Of a DNA stretch of 64,000 bases, positions 48,301-58,439 are shown in pieces (position 1 is the stretch's first letter; every line of letters starts with the position of its first letter). The position numbers were made by a program, and so were the translations under genes. The notes under the pieces are model-generated. The model saw nothing but the letters and a program-made list of their open reading frames with translations, was not told the origin of the DNA and did no database searches. The stretch comes from Tubiluchus corallicola (Eukaryota > Priapulida > Priapulimorpha > Priapulimorphida > Tubiluchidae). Location: the NCBI GenBank assembly GCA_030141605.1, contig JAQGDQ010000389.1, positions 1 through 64,000 on the forward strand, in the 5' to 3' direction.

Positions 48301-51300
48301 TGAGACTAGCCGTCCACCTACTTTTTATTTAGCAATACACCACTGTGTGTCACCAGTTGCGAGCCGTAACCAAGCCGACGTCATCAGCCACGTTTTCTGA
48401 ACAGACACTCTATAAGTTTGAGACAAAGACGATGAGGGTGGTAGTGACAATGATTTTGAAGGTTTCTAATTATTTTTAAGAACACTACGTTAAATTATAA
48501 ACAGAAATGTTATAATTTTTTGTGAATAAATAGAAAACAAAATATTTTCTTCTTTATTCATATCAAAATGTATAATTTCTTCTATTTCTTCTAGTATGTA
48601 ACATAAAAGTAAGCATTTTACATCTTTATAGTAAAAAATTTCTATGAACCAAAAATACCCAATTAACAAAATGTGACAAAAAGGGATCAATTTTGTTGAT
48701 TGGGTATGGAGTAAAATTAGACAAGTTGATGGTCGGCTTATATACGGGTTTTTGCAAAAACTGGCCATTTTAAAGCAGTTTTAAGGGGTCGGCTTATATG
48801 CGATGTAGGCTTATATGCGAGTATATACGGTAATCAAAAATAGAATGATTGGTCCACCTCTACTGTAGTCTGAGTAGAATGATCAATAGAATTTGGCAGT
48901 AATAATGTTGTGATCTAGTTATTAAATCATGTTCTTTGAGCCATGTTGTGTGCAGCATTCTGTAAAGGTAACACAAGAAATCTTACTGTATTATATATTT
49001 TAACTGCCACACTTATCTTCAACTGCTATTTCTGTTGCAGGTTTGTGATACATCGAGAGCTGCCAAGAATCAGAAGATTAAAAATTTGAAGGATGCGTTG
49101 AAGAGGGATCCTCAACCAAAGATGGATGTAAAGTATATCACCTCAATTCCAGACAAAGATGATCACAAGTATCACCATAATGGTGAGGTAAAATTATTAG
49201 AGTAGAAAAAATCATAACTTTGTCAGAATTGACATTACCAATAAGTGTGTTTTTGTATTACCCCATTTCACATTGCTTTCTAGTAAATAATCTATTAAAG
49301 GAAGACCGGACGATTGTTTAGACTCAATCTCATTTTAATTTACTGTGCAAAATATACGTTTTCTTGCCTATAAAAGTTAACAATTGTTCCTTATATTTGA
49401 ATAATTAGCTTAGAAAGTTAATTAATGGCAATGGAACGCAGCTGTTGTTTATGTCAGCAACTAACCACAGCTTGTGCAATGGCAGGCATCTTCTCTTGCA
49501 TGTCAAGTACATTTACATAGGTGTTACAGTACTGTTTAAACGCATGATGTCACGAAAATGGGCTTTACATCATATGACGTCATGAAACTAACACTGCAGT
49601 TCATGATTAAGGTTATCACGGTACCGCCTTCTATTTGTCGGCCATGCGAATGTGACAAAAAGACGCCATTGCCAATCTTAGTAGATTCACTGAGCTGCAT
49701 GTAGCTTTGAAAGTTTGACGAAATTTGACTATCCGAGGTAATTATTATTTAATCTAAGTTTTGATTTAAAATAATCTATTGTAGTTTTCAATATTTTAGA
49801 GCATTCTTTATTCTGAACTCGTGTTTACACAATCATCCGGTTTTCCTTTAAACTGCAAATTAGTTTGTCTAGTTTAACACTATTGCCTACAGCAGTCTTT
49901 AACTGGTTATACATACAATATTTTCATGTATTCACATTATCATACCTGTAAATGTGTGTAACTTGTGCAATAAAGATTATATATATTTATATATATATGT
50001 ATCGGATATAAGGGACACCTCGGGACCAGAAAAAAAACTGTCCTTTATATCCGAAGTTAAGACAGACTGAGGGGGTATGTAGACCTGTACTTTTACCTAT
50101 ATTTCTATGGATTATTGCTGCACATTCAGTACAAATGGTATGTAGAAAGCTCCTTCAGTGATTCGAGATGTATGGAAACAGAGCTGTTCGAAGGCCGAGT
50201 TTGAGAAAAGTTGAGGTTAAAAATCGATCAATTTTGCTTTGATCATAGGGTCCTTTATATGTGAGGTAATTTACCTGGGTTTCTGTTACGCGGGACCTGA
50301 AGATATTGTCCCTTATAATAATGTCGAAAATCCCTTATATCCGAGTACCTCATATACGAAGATTTTTACATAGGAAAAACGTTACGAAAAATCAGGACCG
50401 GTGTTGGTGGTCCCGTATAAGCGAGTACCTTATACCCAAGGTTGACTGTATATGCATTTGAAGCTTATCATACTGCCCCTGCTATAATGCCAACTTCTTC
50501 TTGTCATAATGCAGAATACATCCAACGTTGCCTATCAACATCCACCAACATACCTGCTGTGTCAAATCTATCTTTTTTAAATCAACCACATTGTAATGAT
50601 AGTAGAAACAATGGCCCTTGTACAAAAAAGCAGCGGTGATATTTAGAGATTTAAGTATTGTGTAGCAAATGACTGTTGGAAAGTGAATATTGAGGCCTTG
50701 AGCAAGCTTGTCACACATGTTTTGAGTGAGACATGAATTGAATAATTATGTTTCAAAACTGAACGAATGTGAATTAAAGACTGTTAAAGCTGCTATTTGT
50801 ACTGCAAGGCTTGGTAGCCCCACTCGCTTTATATAACCTTTTGGCATAATTAAAGTTTTACTAGAATGGCATAACAAATATCAGCAGGCAAAATTCTTGG
50901 CTAAAGAATCTTCTGAATCAGGGTCGTTACAAAACCGGAACTGGGTCCGATTTCCGTCACCGAAATTAGTGGTTTTGGTTTCAGCCAACTTCCGCTAAAA
51001 GTGGTCCAGTAAGCAACAAAAACAACACTTGCTTAAAGCCACATTCATAGAGTTTTTGCCTGAAATGTCAAGCTCAGCTCAGCAAATGCATCGCAGTCAT
51101 TTGTAATAAATCGATGTCGTTGAATTCAGCTACTTACACATTCATGGAAAACCTTCATTGAATTATGTTTGACAAATATTTCGTTCATCAAAAAAACTAA
51201 AAATTTTGTTTCTGTGGGAAACCATTACAGTTCTGGTTCTGGCTACCTAGATCTCCATAACAGCTTTATTCTGATGCAGTGTTACAATGATAACATAAAT

Positions 51301-54300
51301 TTAGATAAAAAATTGAAATAAACAACTGGTCCGGGTACTGCCTCAGTGATAAAAAGTGCTGTGCAAACGAAGTAACAAAAGTTTATAAGCAAATCTTGCA
51401 CTTTGTATTGTGTGTAATCATGTTTATTTGGTACTTGTTTCTAGATAGAGGGCCTCAGTGAGCCTATCGATCCATTAATTAAGGAAAAAGTGCTAGAACT
51501 GCTAGCCAGTGGTGTGCAATCATGTTCATTTGGTACTTGTTTCCAGATAGAGGGCCGCAGTGAGCCTGTGGATCCATTAATTAAGGAAAAAGTGCTAGAA
51601 CTGCTAGCCAGTGGTGTGTAATCATGTTCATTTGGTACTTGTTTCCAGATAGAAGGCCGCAGTGAGCCTATGGATCCATTAATTAAGGAAAAAGTGCTAG
51701 AACTGCTAGCCAGTGGTGTGTAATCATGTTCATTTGGTACTTGTTTCCAGGTAGAGGGCCGCAGTGAGCCTGTCGATCCATTAATTAAGGAAAAAGTGCT
51801 AGAACTGCTAGCCAGTGACGTGTAATCATGTTCATTTGGTACTTGTTTCCAGATAGAGGGCCGCAGGGAGCCTGTCGATCCATTAATTAAGGAAAAAGTG
51901 TATGAACTGCTAGCCAGTGGTGTGTAATCATGTTCATTTGGTACTTGTTTCCAGATAGAGGGCCGCAGGGAGCCTGTCGATCCATTAATTAAGGAAAAAG
52001 TGCTAGAACTGCTAGCCAGTGGTGTGTAATCATGTTCATTTGGTACTTGTTTCCAGATAGAGGGCCGCAGGGAGCCTGTCGATCCATTAATTAAGGAAAA
52101 AGTGTATGAACTGCTAGCCAGTGGTGTGTAATCATGTTCATTTGGTACTTGTTTCCAGATAGAGGGCCACAGTGAGCCTATCGATCCATTAATTAATGAA
52201 AAAGTGCTAGAACTGCTAGCTAGTGGTGTGTAATCATGTTCATTTGGTACTTGTATCCAGATAGAGGGCCACAGTGAGCCTGTCGATCCATTAATTAAGG
52301 AAAAAGTGCTAGAACTGCTAGCCAGTGGTGTGTAATCATGTTCATTTGGTACTTGTTTCCAGATAGAGGGCCGCAGTGAGCCTATGGATCCATTAATTAA
52401 GAAAAAAGTGTTACAACTGCTAGCCAGTGGTGTGTAATCATGTTCATTTGGTATTTGTTTCCAGATAGAGGGCCACAGTGAGCCTATCGATCCATTAGTT
52501 AAGGAAAAAGTGTTAGAACTGCTAGCCAGTGGTGTGTAATCATGTTCATTTGGTCTTTGTTTCCAGATAGAGGGCCGCAGTGAGCCTATGGATCCATTAA
52601 TTAATGAAAAAGTGCTAGAACTGCTAGCCAGTGACGTGTAATCATGTTCATTTGGTACATGTTTCCAGATAGAGGGCCACAGTGAGCCTGTCGATCCATT
52701 AATTAAGGAAAAAGTGCTAGAACTGCTAGCCAGTGGTGTGTAATCATGTTCATTTGGTACTTGTTTCCAGATAGAGGGCTGCAGTGAGCCTGTCAATCCA
52801 TTAATTAAGGAAAAAGTGCTAGAACTGCTAGCCAGTGGTGTGTAATCATGTTCATTTGGTACTTGTTTCCAGGTAGAGGGCCTCAGTGAGCCTGTCGATC
52901 CATTAATTAAGGAAAAAGTGCTAGAACTGCTAGCCAGTGGTGTGTAATCATGTTCATTTTGGTACTTGTTTCCAGATAGAGGGCAACAGTGAGCCTATCC
53001 AGTCCCATTAATTAAGAAAAAAGTGCTAGAACTGCTAGCCAGTGACGTGTAATCATGTTCATTTGGTACTTGTTTCCAGATAGAGGGCTGCAGTGAGCCT
53101 GTCAATCCATTAATTAAGGAAAAAGTGCTAGAACTGCTAGCCAGTGACGTGTAATCATGTTCATTTGGTACTTGTTTCCAGATAGAGGGCCACAGTGAGC
53201 CTATCGATCCATTAATTAAGGAAAAAGTGTTAGAACTGCTAGCCAGTGGTGTGTAATCATGTTCATTTGGTACTTGTTTCCAGATAGAGGGCCGCAGTGA
53301 GCCTATCGATCCATTAATTAAGGAAAAAGTGTTAGAACTGCTAGCCAGTGGTGTGTAATCATGTTCATTTGGTACTTGTTTCCAGATAGAGGGCCGCAGT
53401 GAGCCTGTCGATCCATTAATTAAGGAAAAAGTGTTTGAACTGCTAGTCAGTTGTGTGTAATCATGTTCATTTGGTACTTGTTTCCAGATAGAGGGCCGCA
53501 GTGAGCCTATCGATCCATTAATTAAGGAAAAAGTGCTAGAACTGCTAGCCAGTGGTGTGTAATCATGTTCATTTGGTCTTTGTTTCCAGATAGAGGGCCG
53601 CAGTGAGCCTATGGATCCATTAATTAATGAAAAAGTGCTAGAACTGCTAGCCAGTGACGTGTAATCATGTTCATTTGGTACATGTTTCCAGATAGAGGGC
53701 CACAGTGAGCCTGTCGATCCATTAATTAAGGAAAAAGTGCTAGAACTGCTAGCCAGTGGTGTGTAATCATGTTCATTTGGTACTTGTTTCCAGATAGAGG
53801 GCTGCAGTGAGCCTGTCAATCCATTAATTAAGGAAAAAGTGCTAGAACTGCTAGCCAGTGGTGTGTAATCATGTTCATTTGGTACTTGTTTCCAGGTAGA
53901 GGGCCTCAGTGAGCCTGTCGATCCATTAATTAAGGAAAAAGTGCTAGAACTGCTAGCCAGTGGTGTGTAATCATGTTCATTTGGTACTTGTTTCCAGATA
54001 GAGGGCCGCAGTGAGCCTATGGATCCATTAATTAAGAAAAAAGTGCTAGAACTGCTAGCCAGTGACGTGTAATCATGTTCATTTGGTACTTGTTTCCAGA
54101 TAGAGGGCTGCAGTGAGCCTGTCAATCCATTAATTAAGGAAAAAGTGTTTGAAGTGCTAGCCAGTGGTGTGTAATCATGTTCATTTGGTCTTTGTTTCCA
54201 GATAGAGGGCCGCAGTGAGCCTATCGATCCATTAATTAAGAAAAAAGTGTATGAACTGCTAGCCAGTGACGTGTAATCATGTTCATTTGGTACTTGTTTC

Positions 54301-57300
54301 CAGATAGAGGGCCACAGTGAGCCTATCGATCCATTAATTAAGAAAAAAGTGTTAGAACTGCTAGCCAGTGGTGTGTAATCATGTTCATTTGGTCTTTGTT
54401 TCCAGATAGAGGGCCGCAGTGAGCCTATCGATCCATTAATTAAGAAAAAAGTGTATGAACTGCTAGCCAGTGGTGTGTAATCATGTTCATTTGGTACTTG
54501 TTTTCAGATAGAAGGCCGCAGGGAGCCTGTCGATCCATTAATTAAGGAAAAAGTGCTAGAACTGCTAGCCAGTGGTGTGTAATCATGTTCATTTGGTACT
54601 TGTTTCCAGATAGAGGGCCGCAGGGAGCCTGTCGATCCATTAATTAAGGAAAAAGTGCTAGAACTGCTAGCCAGTGGTGTGTAATCATGTTCATTTGGTA
54701 CTTGTTTCCAGATAGAGGGCCACAGTGAGCCTATCGATCCATTAATTAAGGAAAAAGTGCTAGAACTGCTAGCCAGTGGTGTGTAATCATGTTCATTTGG
54801 TACTTGTTTCCAGATAGAGGGCCGCAGTGAGCCTATGGATCCATTAGTTAAGGAAAAAGTGCTAGAACTGCTAGCCAGTGGTGTGTAATCATGTTCATTT
54901 GGTACTTGTTTCCAGATAGAGAGCCGCAGTGAGCCTGTCGATCCATTAATTAAGGAAAAAGTGCTAGAACTGCTAGCCAGTGGTGTGTAATCATGTTCAT
55001 TTGGTACTTGTTTCCAGATAGAGGGCCGCAGTGAGCCTATCGATCCATTAATTAAGGAAAAAGTGCTAGAACTGCTAGCCAGTGACGTGTAATCATGTTC
55101 ATTTGGTACTTGTTTCCAGATAGAGGGCCGCAGGGAGCCTGTCGATCCATTAATTAAGGAAAAAGTGCTAGAACTGCTAGCCAGTGGTGTGTAATCATGT
55201 TCGTTTGGTACTTGTTTCCAGATAGAGGGCCACAGTGAGCCTGTCGATCCATTAATTAAGGAAAAAGTGCTAGAACTGCTAACCAGTGGTGTGTAATCAT
55301 GTTCATTTGGTACTTGTTTCCAGATAGAGGGCCACAGTGAGCCTGTCGATCCATTAATTAAGGAAAAAGTGCTAGAACTGCTAACCAGTGGTGTGTAATC
55401 ATGTTCATTTGGTACTTGTTTCCAGATAGAGGGCCGCAGTGAGCCTGTCGATCCATTAATTAAGGAAAAAGTGCTAGAACTGCTAACCAGTGGTGTGTAA
55501 TCATGTTCATTTGGTACTTGTTTCCAGATAGAGGGCCACAGTGAGCCTGTCGATCCATTAATTAAGGAAAAAGTGTTAGAACTGCTAACCAGTGGTGTGT
55601 AATCATGTTCATTTGGTACTTGTTTCCAGATAGAGGGCCGCAGTGAGCCTATGGATCCATTAATTAAGGAAAAAGTGCTAGAACTGCTAGCCAGTGGTGT
55701 GTAATCATGTTCATTTGGTACTTGTTTCCAGGTAGAGGGCCTCAGTGAGCCTGTGGATCCATTAATTAAGGAAAAAGTGCTAGAACTGCTAGCCAGTGGT
55801 GTGTAATCATGTTCATTTGGTACTTGTTTCCAGATAGAGGGCCGCAGTGAGCCTATCGATCCATTAATTAAGGAAAAAGTGCTAGAACTGCTAGCCAGTG
55901 ACGTGTAATCATGTTCATTTGGTACTTGTTTCCAGATAGAGGGCCACAGTGAGCCTGTCGATCCATTAATTAAGGAAAAAGTGCTAGAACTGCTAGCCAG
56001 TGGTGTGTAATCATGTTCATTTGGTACTTGTTTCCAGATAGAGGGCCGCAGGGAGCCTATTGATCCATTAATTAATGAAAAAGTGTGTGAACTGCTAGCC
56101 AGTGGTGTGTAATCATGTTCATTTGGTACTTGTTTTCAGATAGAGGGCCACAGTGAGCCTATTGATCCATTAATTAATGAAAAAGTGTGTGAACTGCTAG
56201 CCAGTGGTGTGACAAACAGGAGGAACTTAGAAGCATGTGTTAAAGAATATGTGATTAACACGTTATTCTGTGGACGAGATCCACCAGAACAAAGTAGGCG
56301 AAGGTAGGTTAGTTCACCAGTCAGTATTCAGTCATTAAACTGAAAATTGTTTATCACCTTCAAAACCGCACCATTCAAAATAGGTCTTATTAGACCTTTG
56401 ACTTTTCTGCTTCTGTATGTGCACAGAGACATGCCTAGGTGATTACAAATTAGGTACTGGTTTATTTAGCAGAACCTGGCTATCACGCTATTTGTTTAAA
56501 CATTTATAAGCGATTTGATTGGATGAAATTAAGAAAAAGACGACCTTTTCTGGCAATCCAGCTTAACCTATTGAGTACCTTAGTCTGGTGTACACTTACG
56601 TGATCGTACACACTATTTTATTGATTGCCTTTTTGCTAATGCCCAATAGAACTGTCTGCTGTACAGAGCGCCAGAAAAAACAGCCGATCAGTCAAGGACA
56701 AATTAAGGTAGCTTCATCTTTTAACAGGAATTTCTCTCTAAAAATAGAGCAGACTTGAGGCCAACGTGTGTCAGTGTTGTGTCTGGATGGTTGAAATTTT
56801 CTAGCATTAGCTGCTTTCACACAAGTGATACTGTACATTATTACTGTGCAAAACTGCTGTTACTGAAAGCTTCAATTTTTTCGTCAGAAATTGATTTTTA
56901 ATTCTAAGGTAATCTAAGGTAATCATATGTGTTTTATATCTAATTTTGCATAAAAGCCCACTGTGTGAAGTCTATAAAAATTATCAAATAGAATGTAATC
57001 ATTTCTTATTGAGAGCTGTTTTTCATAAAACCATGTACCAAACACTTACAAGTCTGAAGGAGTTAAATCACCAATGAGACTAAAAAGGATAAAATAAAGA
57101 ATGAAGATTTTGTATTTACTTCATGGTGCACATCTTGTTACCTAAGAAACCAACCTGTAAAATTTCAGCTTTGTAACTTTAGCATTCGAGCTAAACACTG
57201 GTCATTCGAGCTAAACACTGGTCATTTGAGCTAAAAACTGGTCACACAGATGCACTCATATGCATCTATGCATGAACAAACACACAAATGAACACAAGCA

Positions 57301-58026
57301 TGCATGCACACACAAACCCATGCATGTACATGCACACAGACAGACACACACACACACACCCTCACACACATGTACACGCACTCACACACACGCACGTACA
57401 CACACACTCACCCACCCTCACACACATGTACATGCACTCTCACACACACTCACACAGCCTGTTTCCTTTATTAATCAATGGTATAGATGGCATATTATGT
57501 CAAAGCACTATATTTACTTAGTAAAATTGTTTATATTTGTAGGTACTTTCCACGTGCAAAGGACTTTTCTAATTTAATTACAAAGTATAAACATAGACGG
57601 CGCTTCTCTAAAATTGATGACCTGATTTCAATCCAGAGGGAGTACCAAGAGATGTCTGATAGTGACGCGATGGAAGATGTGTCTGATGGGACAGTAAACT
57701 GTGCAATTAGTGAATTACCACCGAGGCGTAGCCAGTTTAAAAGCAGCCTGATATGGGCAAGGTCCACTTTGAAACAGGTAATTGACTTGACTTACAAATT
57801 CAGTAAAGATGCTGACCCAGGTCAGTTTAGAAATTGGACAGCTTTGGTGGACGAATGTCTCGTGGAAGCTACAAAACTGGTGAAGAAACACGATGGTTTG
57901 ACCTTAGAGTCTGAAAGTGCTGGTCCTAGTGCAAGGAAGAAAGCAAGGCTTGACCAGAGCTCACCTGACCCAGTGTCCAAGCGTCCAGCTTCAGGAAGAG
58001 TTGGAGATAGAGCCAAGACGTTATAA
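45194..58026 (+). CDS. CaRF/ALS2CR8-domain protein, 410 residues, complete CDS of six exons
   Basis: Joined exons are 45194-45338, 46814-46995, 47344-47454, 49041-49187, 56140-56303 and 57543-58026 (1,233 nt, all phases consistent). The order of conserved segments follows the ALS2CR8/CaRF domain as I know it: an IPFVFLGKKTYACHHGRDR segment (exon 2), KKMGCPALIEIKKLVKFPEF (exon 3), YITSIPDKDDHKYHHNG (exon 4), LLASGVTNRRNLEACVKEYV (exon 5) and RRRYFPRAKDFSNLI (exon 5/6 junction). Vertebrate CaRF is a neuronal calcium-responsive transcription factor; invertebrate relatives are many and mostly uncharacterised, so a nuclear DNA-binding role is inferred. The Lys/Arg-rich tail (ARKKARLD) could be a nuclear localisation signal. 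An in-frame stop at 45167 supports the ATG at 45194. Human CaRF is longer, so this is a short family member. Confidence 0.75.
45444..45583 (+). other. Exon-like or retroelement-like sequence in CaRF-like intron 1
   Basis: After an AG at 45449-45450, a phase-1-compatible frame reads DQFKKKLDMYWEDHPMKLHD, continues for about 24 codons and ends in TAA at 45581-45583. The pattern FKxxLDxYWxDHP resembles the last residues of some non-LTR reverse transcriptase ORFs. It could instead be an alternative terminal exon yielding a short isoform. Neither is established. Confidence 0.35.
45735..46185 (+). repeat. Dispersed repeat family E, copy 2
   Basis: Second copy of the 41010-41465 repeat, inside CaRF-like intron 1. 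Direct orientation, strongly diverged. Confidence 0.65.
46280..46755. repeat. 40-bp minisatellite, about 12 copies, ending ~60 bp before exon 2
   Basis: Unit ACTGCATATGATATGAAAAA plus CTACTATGACATGATATGAA, nearly perfect. It contains the short palindrome GCATATG in each unit. Confidence 0.95.
46814..46995 (+). CDS. CaRF-like exon 2, GIPF...CHHGRDR
   Basis: Acceptor ATTTCAG, donor GTGAGG, phase 1 to 0. It carries VKIHWQISSRKENRLPIEFD, then GIPFVFLGKKTYACHHGRDR and a Lys-rich KKKWKKDKDW segment. The Cys-His-His cluster is characteristic of the family. Confidence 0.82.
47344..47454 (+). CDS. CaRF-like exon 3, MGCPALIEIKKLVKFPEF
   Basis: Acceptor TGTTTTCAG, donor GTGACC (weak after +4), 37 codons in phase 0. 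KKMGCPA followed by KFPEF is one of the clearest ALS2CR8-type motifs in the window. Confidence 0.85.
47705..47880. mobile_element. Possible left end of a pogo-like element
   Basis: Begins TACAGTAAACTACGTGTACC and continues with CATCTCGGGACCAG, resembling the terminus of the element at 49995-50448. The right end was not found and may have been removed by the element that follows at 47907. Confidence 0.4.
47907..48830. mobile_element. TIR element, ~924 bp, TA-flanked, in CaRF-like intron 3
   Basis: A perfect terminal inverted repeat starts CCGTATATACTCGCATATAA and continues GCC on both ends; TA flanks it at 47905-47906 and 48831-48832. Sub-terminal GGGGTCGACTTATATGCG (left) and GGGGTCGGCTTATATGCG (right) extend the symmetry, and the right end has a second GGCTTATATGCG just inside. 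No transposase reading frame, so it is non-autonomous. Confidence 0.9.
49041..49187 (+). CDS. CaRF-like exon 4, YITSIPDKDDHKYHHNG
   Basis: Acceptor TTCTGTTGCAG, donor GTAAAA, 49 codons in phase 0. The YI.IP...H..H pattern matches the His-containing segment of the family. An alternative donor (GTGAGG) five bases earlier exists, but it would change the phase and break the join to exon 5. Confidence 0.82.
49299..49847. mobile_element. TTAA-flanked MITE, copy 2, 549 bp
   Basis: TTAA at 49295-49298 and 49848-49851. The termini AGGAAGACCGGACGATTGTT and (complement of right) AGGAAAACCGGATGATTGTG are better preserved than in copy 1 at 38211-38758. Confidence 0.9.
49995..50448. mobile_element. pogo-like MITE, decayed left end
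   Basis: The complement of the right end reads CAGTCAACCTTGGGTATAAG and is followed outward by TA. The left end GGATATAAGGGACACCTCGG is a degraded counterpart. Repeated internal phrases about ATATCCGA and GGGACC echo the termini. Confidence 0.65.
50449..51410. other. CaRF-like intron 4 between the MITE and the array
   Basis: AT-rich, with no coding signal supported. The plus-strand 65-codon frame at 50442-50639 lacks splice support. Confidence 0.4.
51412..56139 (+). repeat. 102-bp array: 46 copies of a 3' splice site plus exon start
   Basis: Exactly 46 units precede coding exon 5 (56140-51445 = 4,695 = 46 x 102 + 3; the three extra bases sit in the units at 52976 and just before it). Each unit holds CATTTGGTACTTGTTTCCAG followed by exon-5-like sequence encoding IEGRSEPIDPLIKEKVLELL, then ASGV, then an in-frame TAA. 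The unit therefore spans the last ~30 bp of the intron and the first ~72 bp of the exon. Units differ by a small set of recurring variants (CGC/CAC, TCGAT/TGGAT, GGTGTG/GACGTG). Long minus-strand frames (451 and 376 codons) exist only because 102 is a multiple of three. Confidence 0.97.
56140..56303 (+). CDS. CaRF-like exon 5, the functional parent of the array
   Basis: Acceptor TTGTTTTCAG, donor GTAGGT, phase 0 to 2. It encodes IEGHSEPIDPLINEKVCELL, then ASGVTNRRNLEACVKEYVIN and TLFCGRDPPEQSRR. This is the only copy in which the ASGV segment continues (GTGACAAAC) instead of meeting TAA, so it is the sole unit able to give full-length protein as a simple exon. Confidence 0.85.
56304..57542. 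other. CaRF-like intron 5 with 20-bp repeat and (CA)n tract
   Basis: Contains three copies of CATTCGAGCTAAACACTGGT at about 57181-57243 and a CA-rich microsatellite with CATGCA/CGCA variants at 57280-57460. Otherwise unremarkable. Confidence 0.7.
57543..58026 (+). CDS. CaRF-like exon 6 (C-terminus and stop)
   Basis: Acceptor TATTTGTAG, phase 2 start. It opens YFPRAKDFSNLITKYKHRRR, then FSKIDDLISIQREY, which fits the end of the family domain, and then a family-variable tail. ARKKARLD near the end is a likely nuclear targeting patch. The stop TAA is at 58024-58026; the last ~115 nt lie in a tandemly duplicated segment. Confidence 0.82.
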
Positions 58027-58252
58027 AGATTCTACAAGCCTCCTCTTTCCAGGCACAGTAAAGCTACAAATGTTTAGGAAGTCTGAAAGTGCTGGTCTTA
58101 GTGCAAGGAAGAAAGCAAGGCTTGACCACAGCTCACCTGAGCCAGTGTCCAAGCGTCCAGCTTCAGGAACAGTTGGAGATAGAGCCAAGACGTTAGAACG
58201 ATTCTGCAGCCTCCTCGTTCCAAGTGTAGTAAAGCTACAAATGTTTAGGTGC
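57910..58252. repeat. 172-bp tandem duplication spanning the stop codon
   Basis: Copy 1 is 57910-58081 and copy 2 is 58082-58252, both starting TCTGAAAGTGCTGGTC. Copy 2 would encode the same tail but has lost the stop (ACGTTAGAACG for ACGTTATAAAG). Because 172 is not a multiple of three, read-through from copy 1 would not stay in frame. Confidence 0.95.
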
Positions 58253-58439
58253 CATTCCCCGACTCAGTTGCCTAAACTGGGGCCACAAAAATTCCTGATT
58301 GAAATCTTATTTTCAGAAAAATGTTGCGTGTCTTTAGTAATTTTGTTGTTAGTGTTAAAAACACAAATGTTTGTATGTTTCTTCAGACTTTATTTTTACA
58401 AAACAATGACGGGTAACATGGGATTTTTTTCCGTTTGTA

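Noticed and set aside
51441-54125. Minus-strand open frames of 451 and 376 codons with a 34-residue repeat (GSLRPSIWKQVPNEHDYTPL...)
   Set aside because: They arise because the 102-bp unit is a multiple of three and happens to lack stops in this frame. They run antisense across a splice-acceptor array, have no splice signals of their own, and end where the array accumulates indels.
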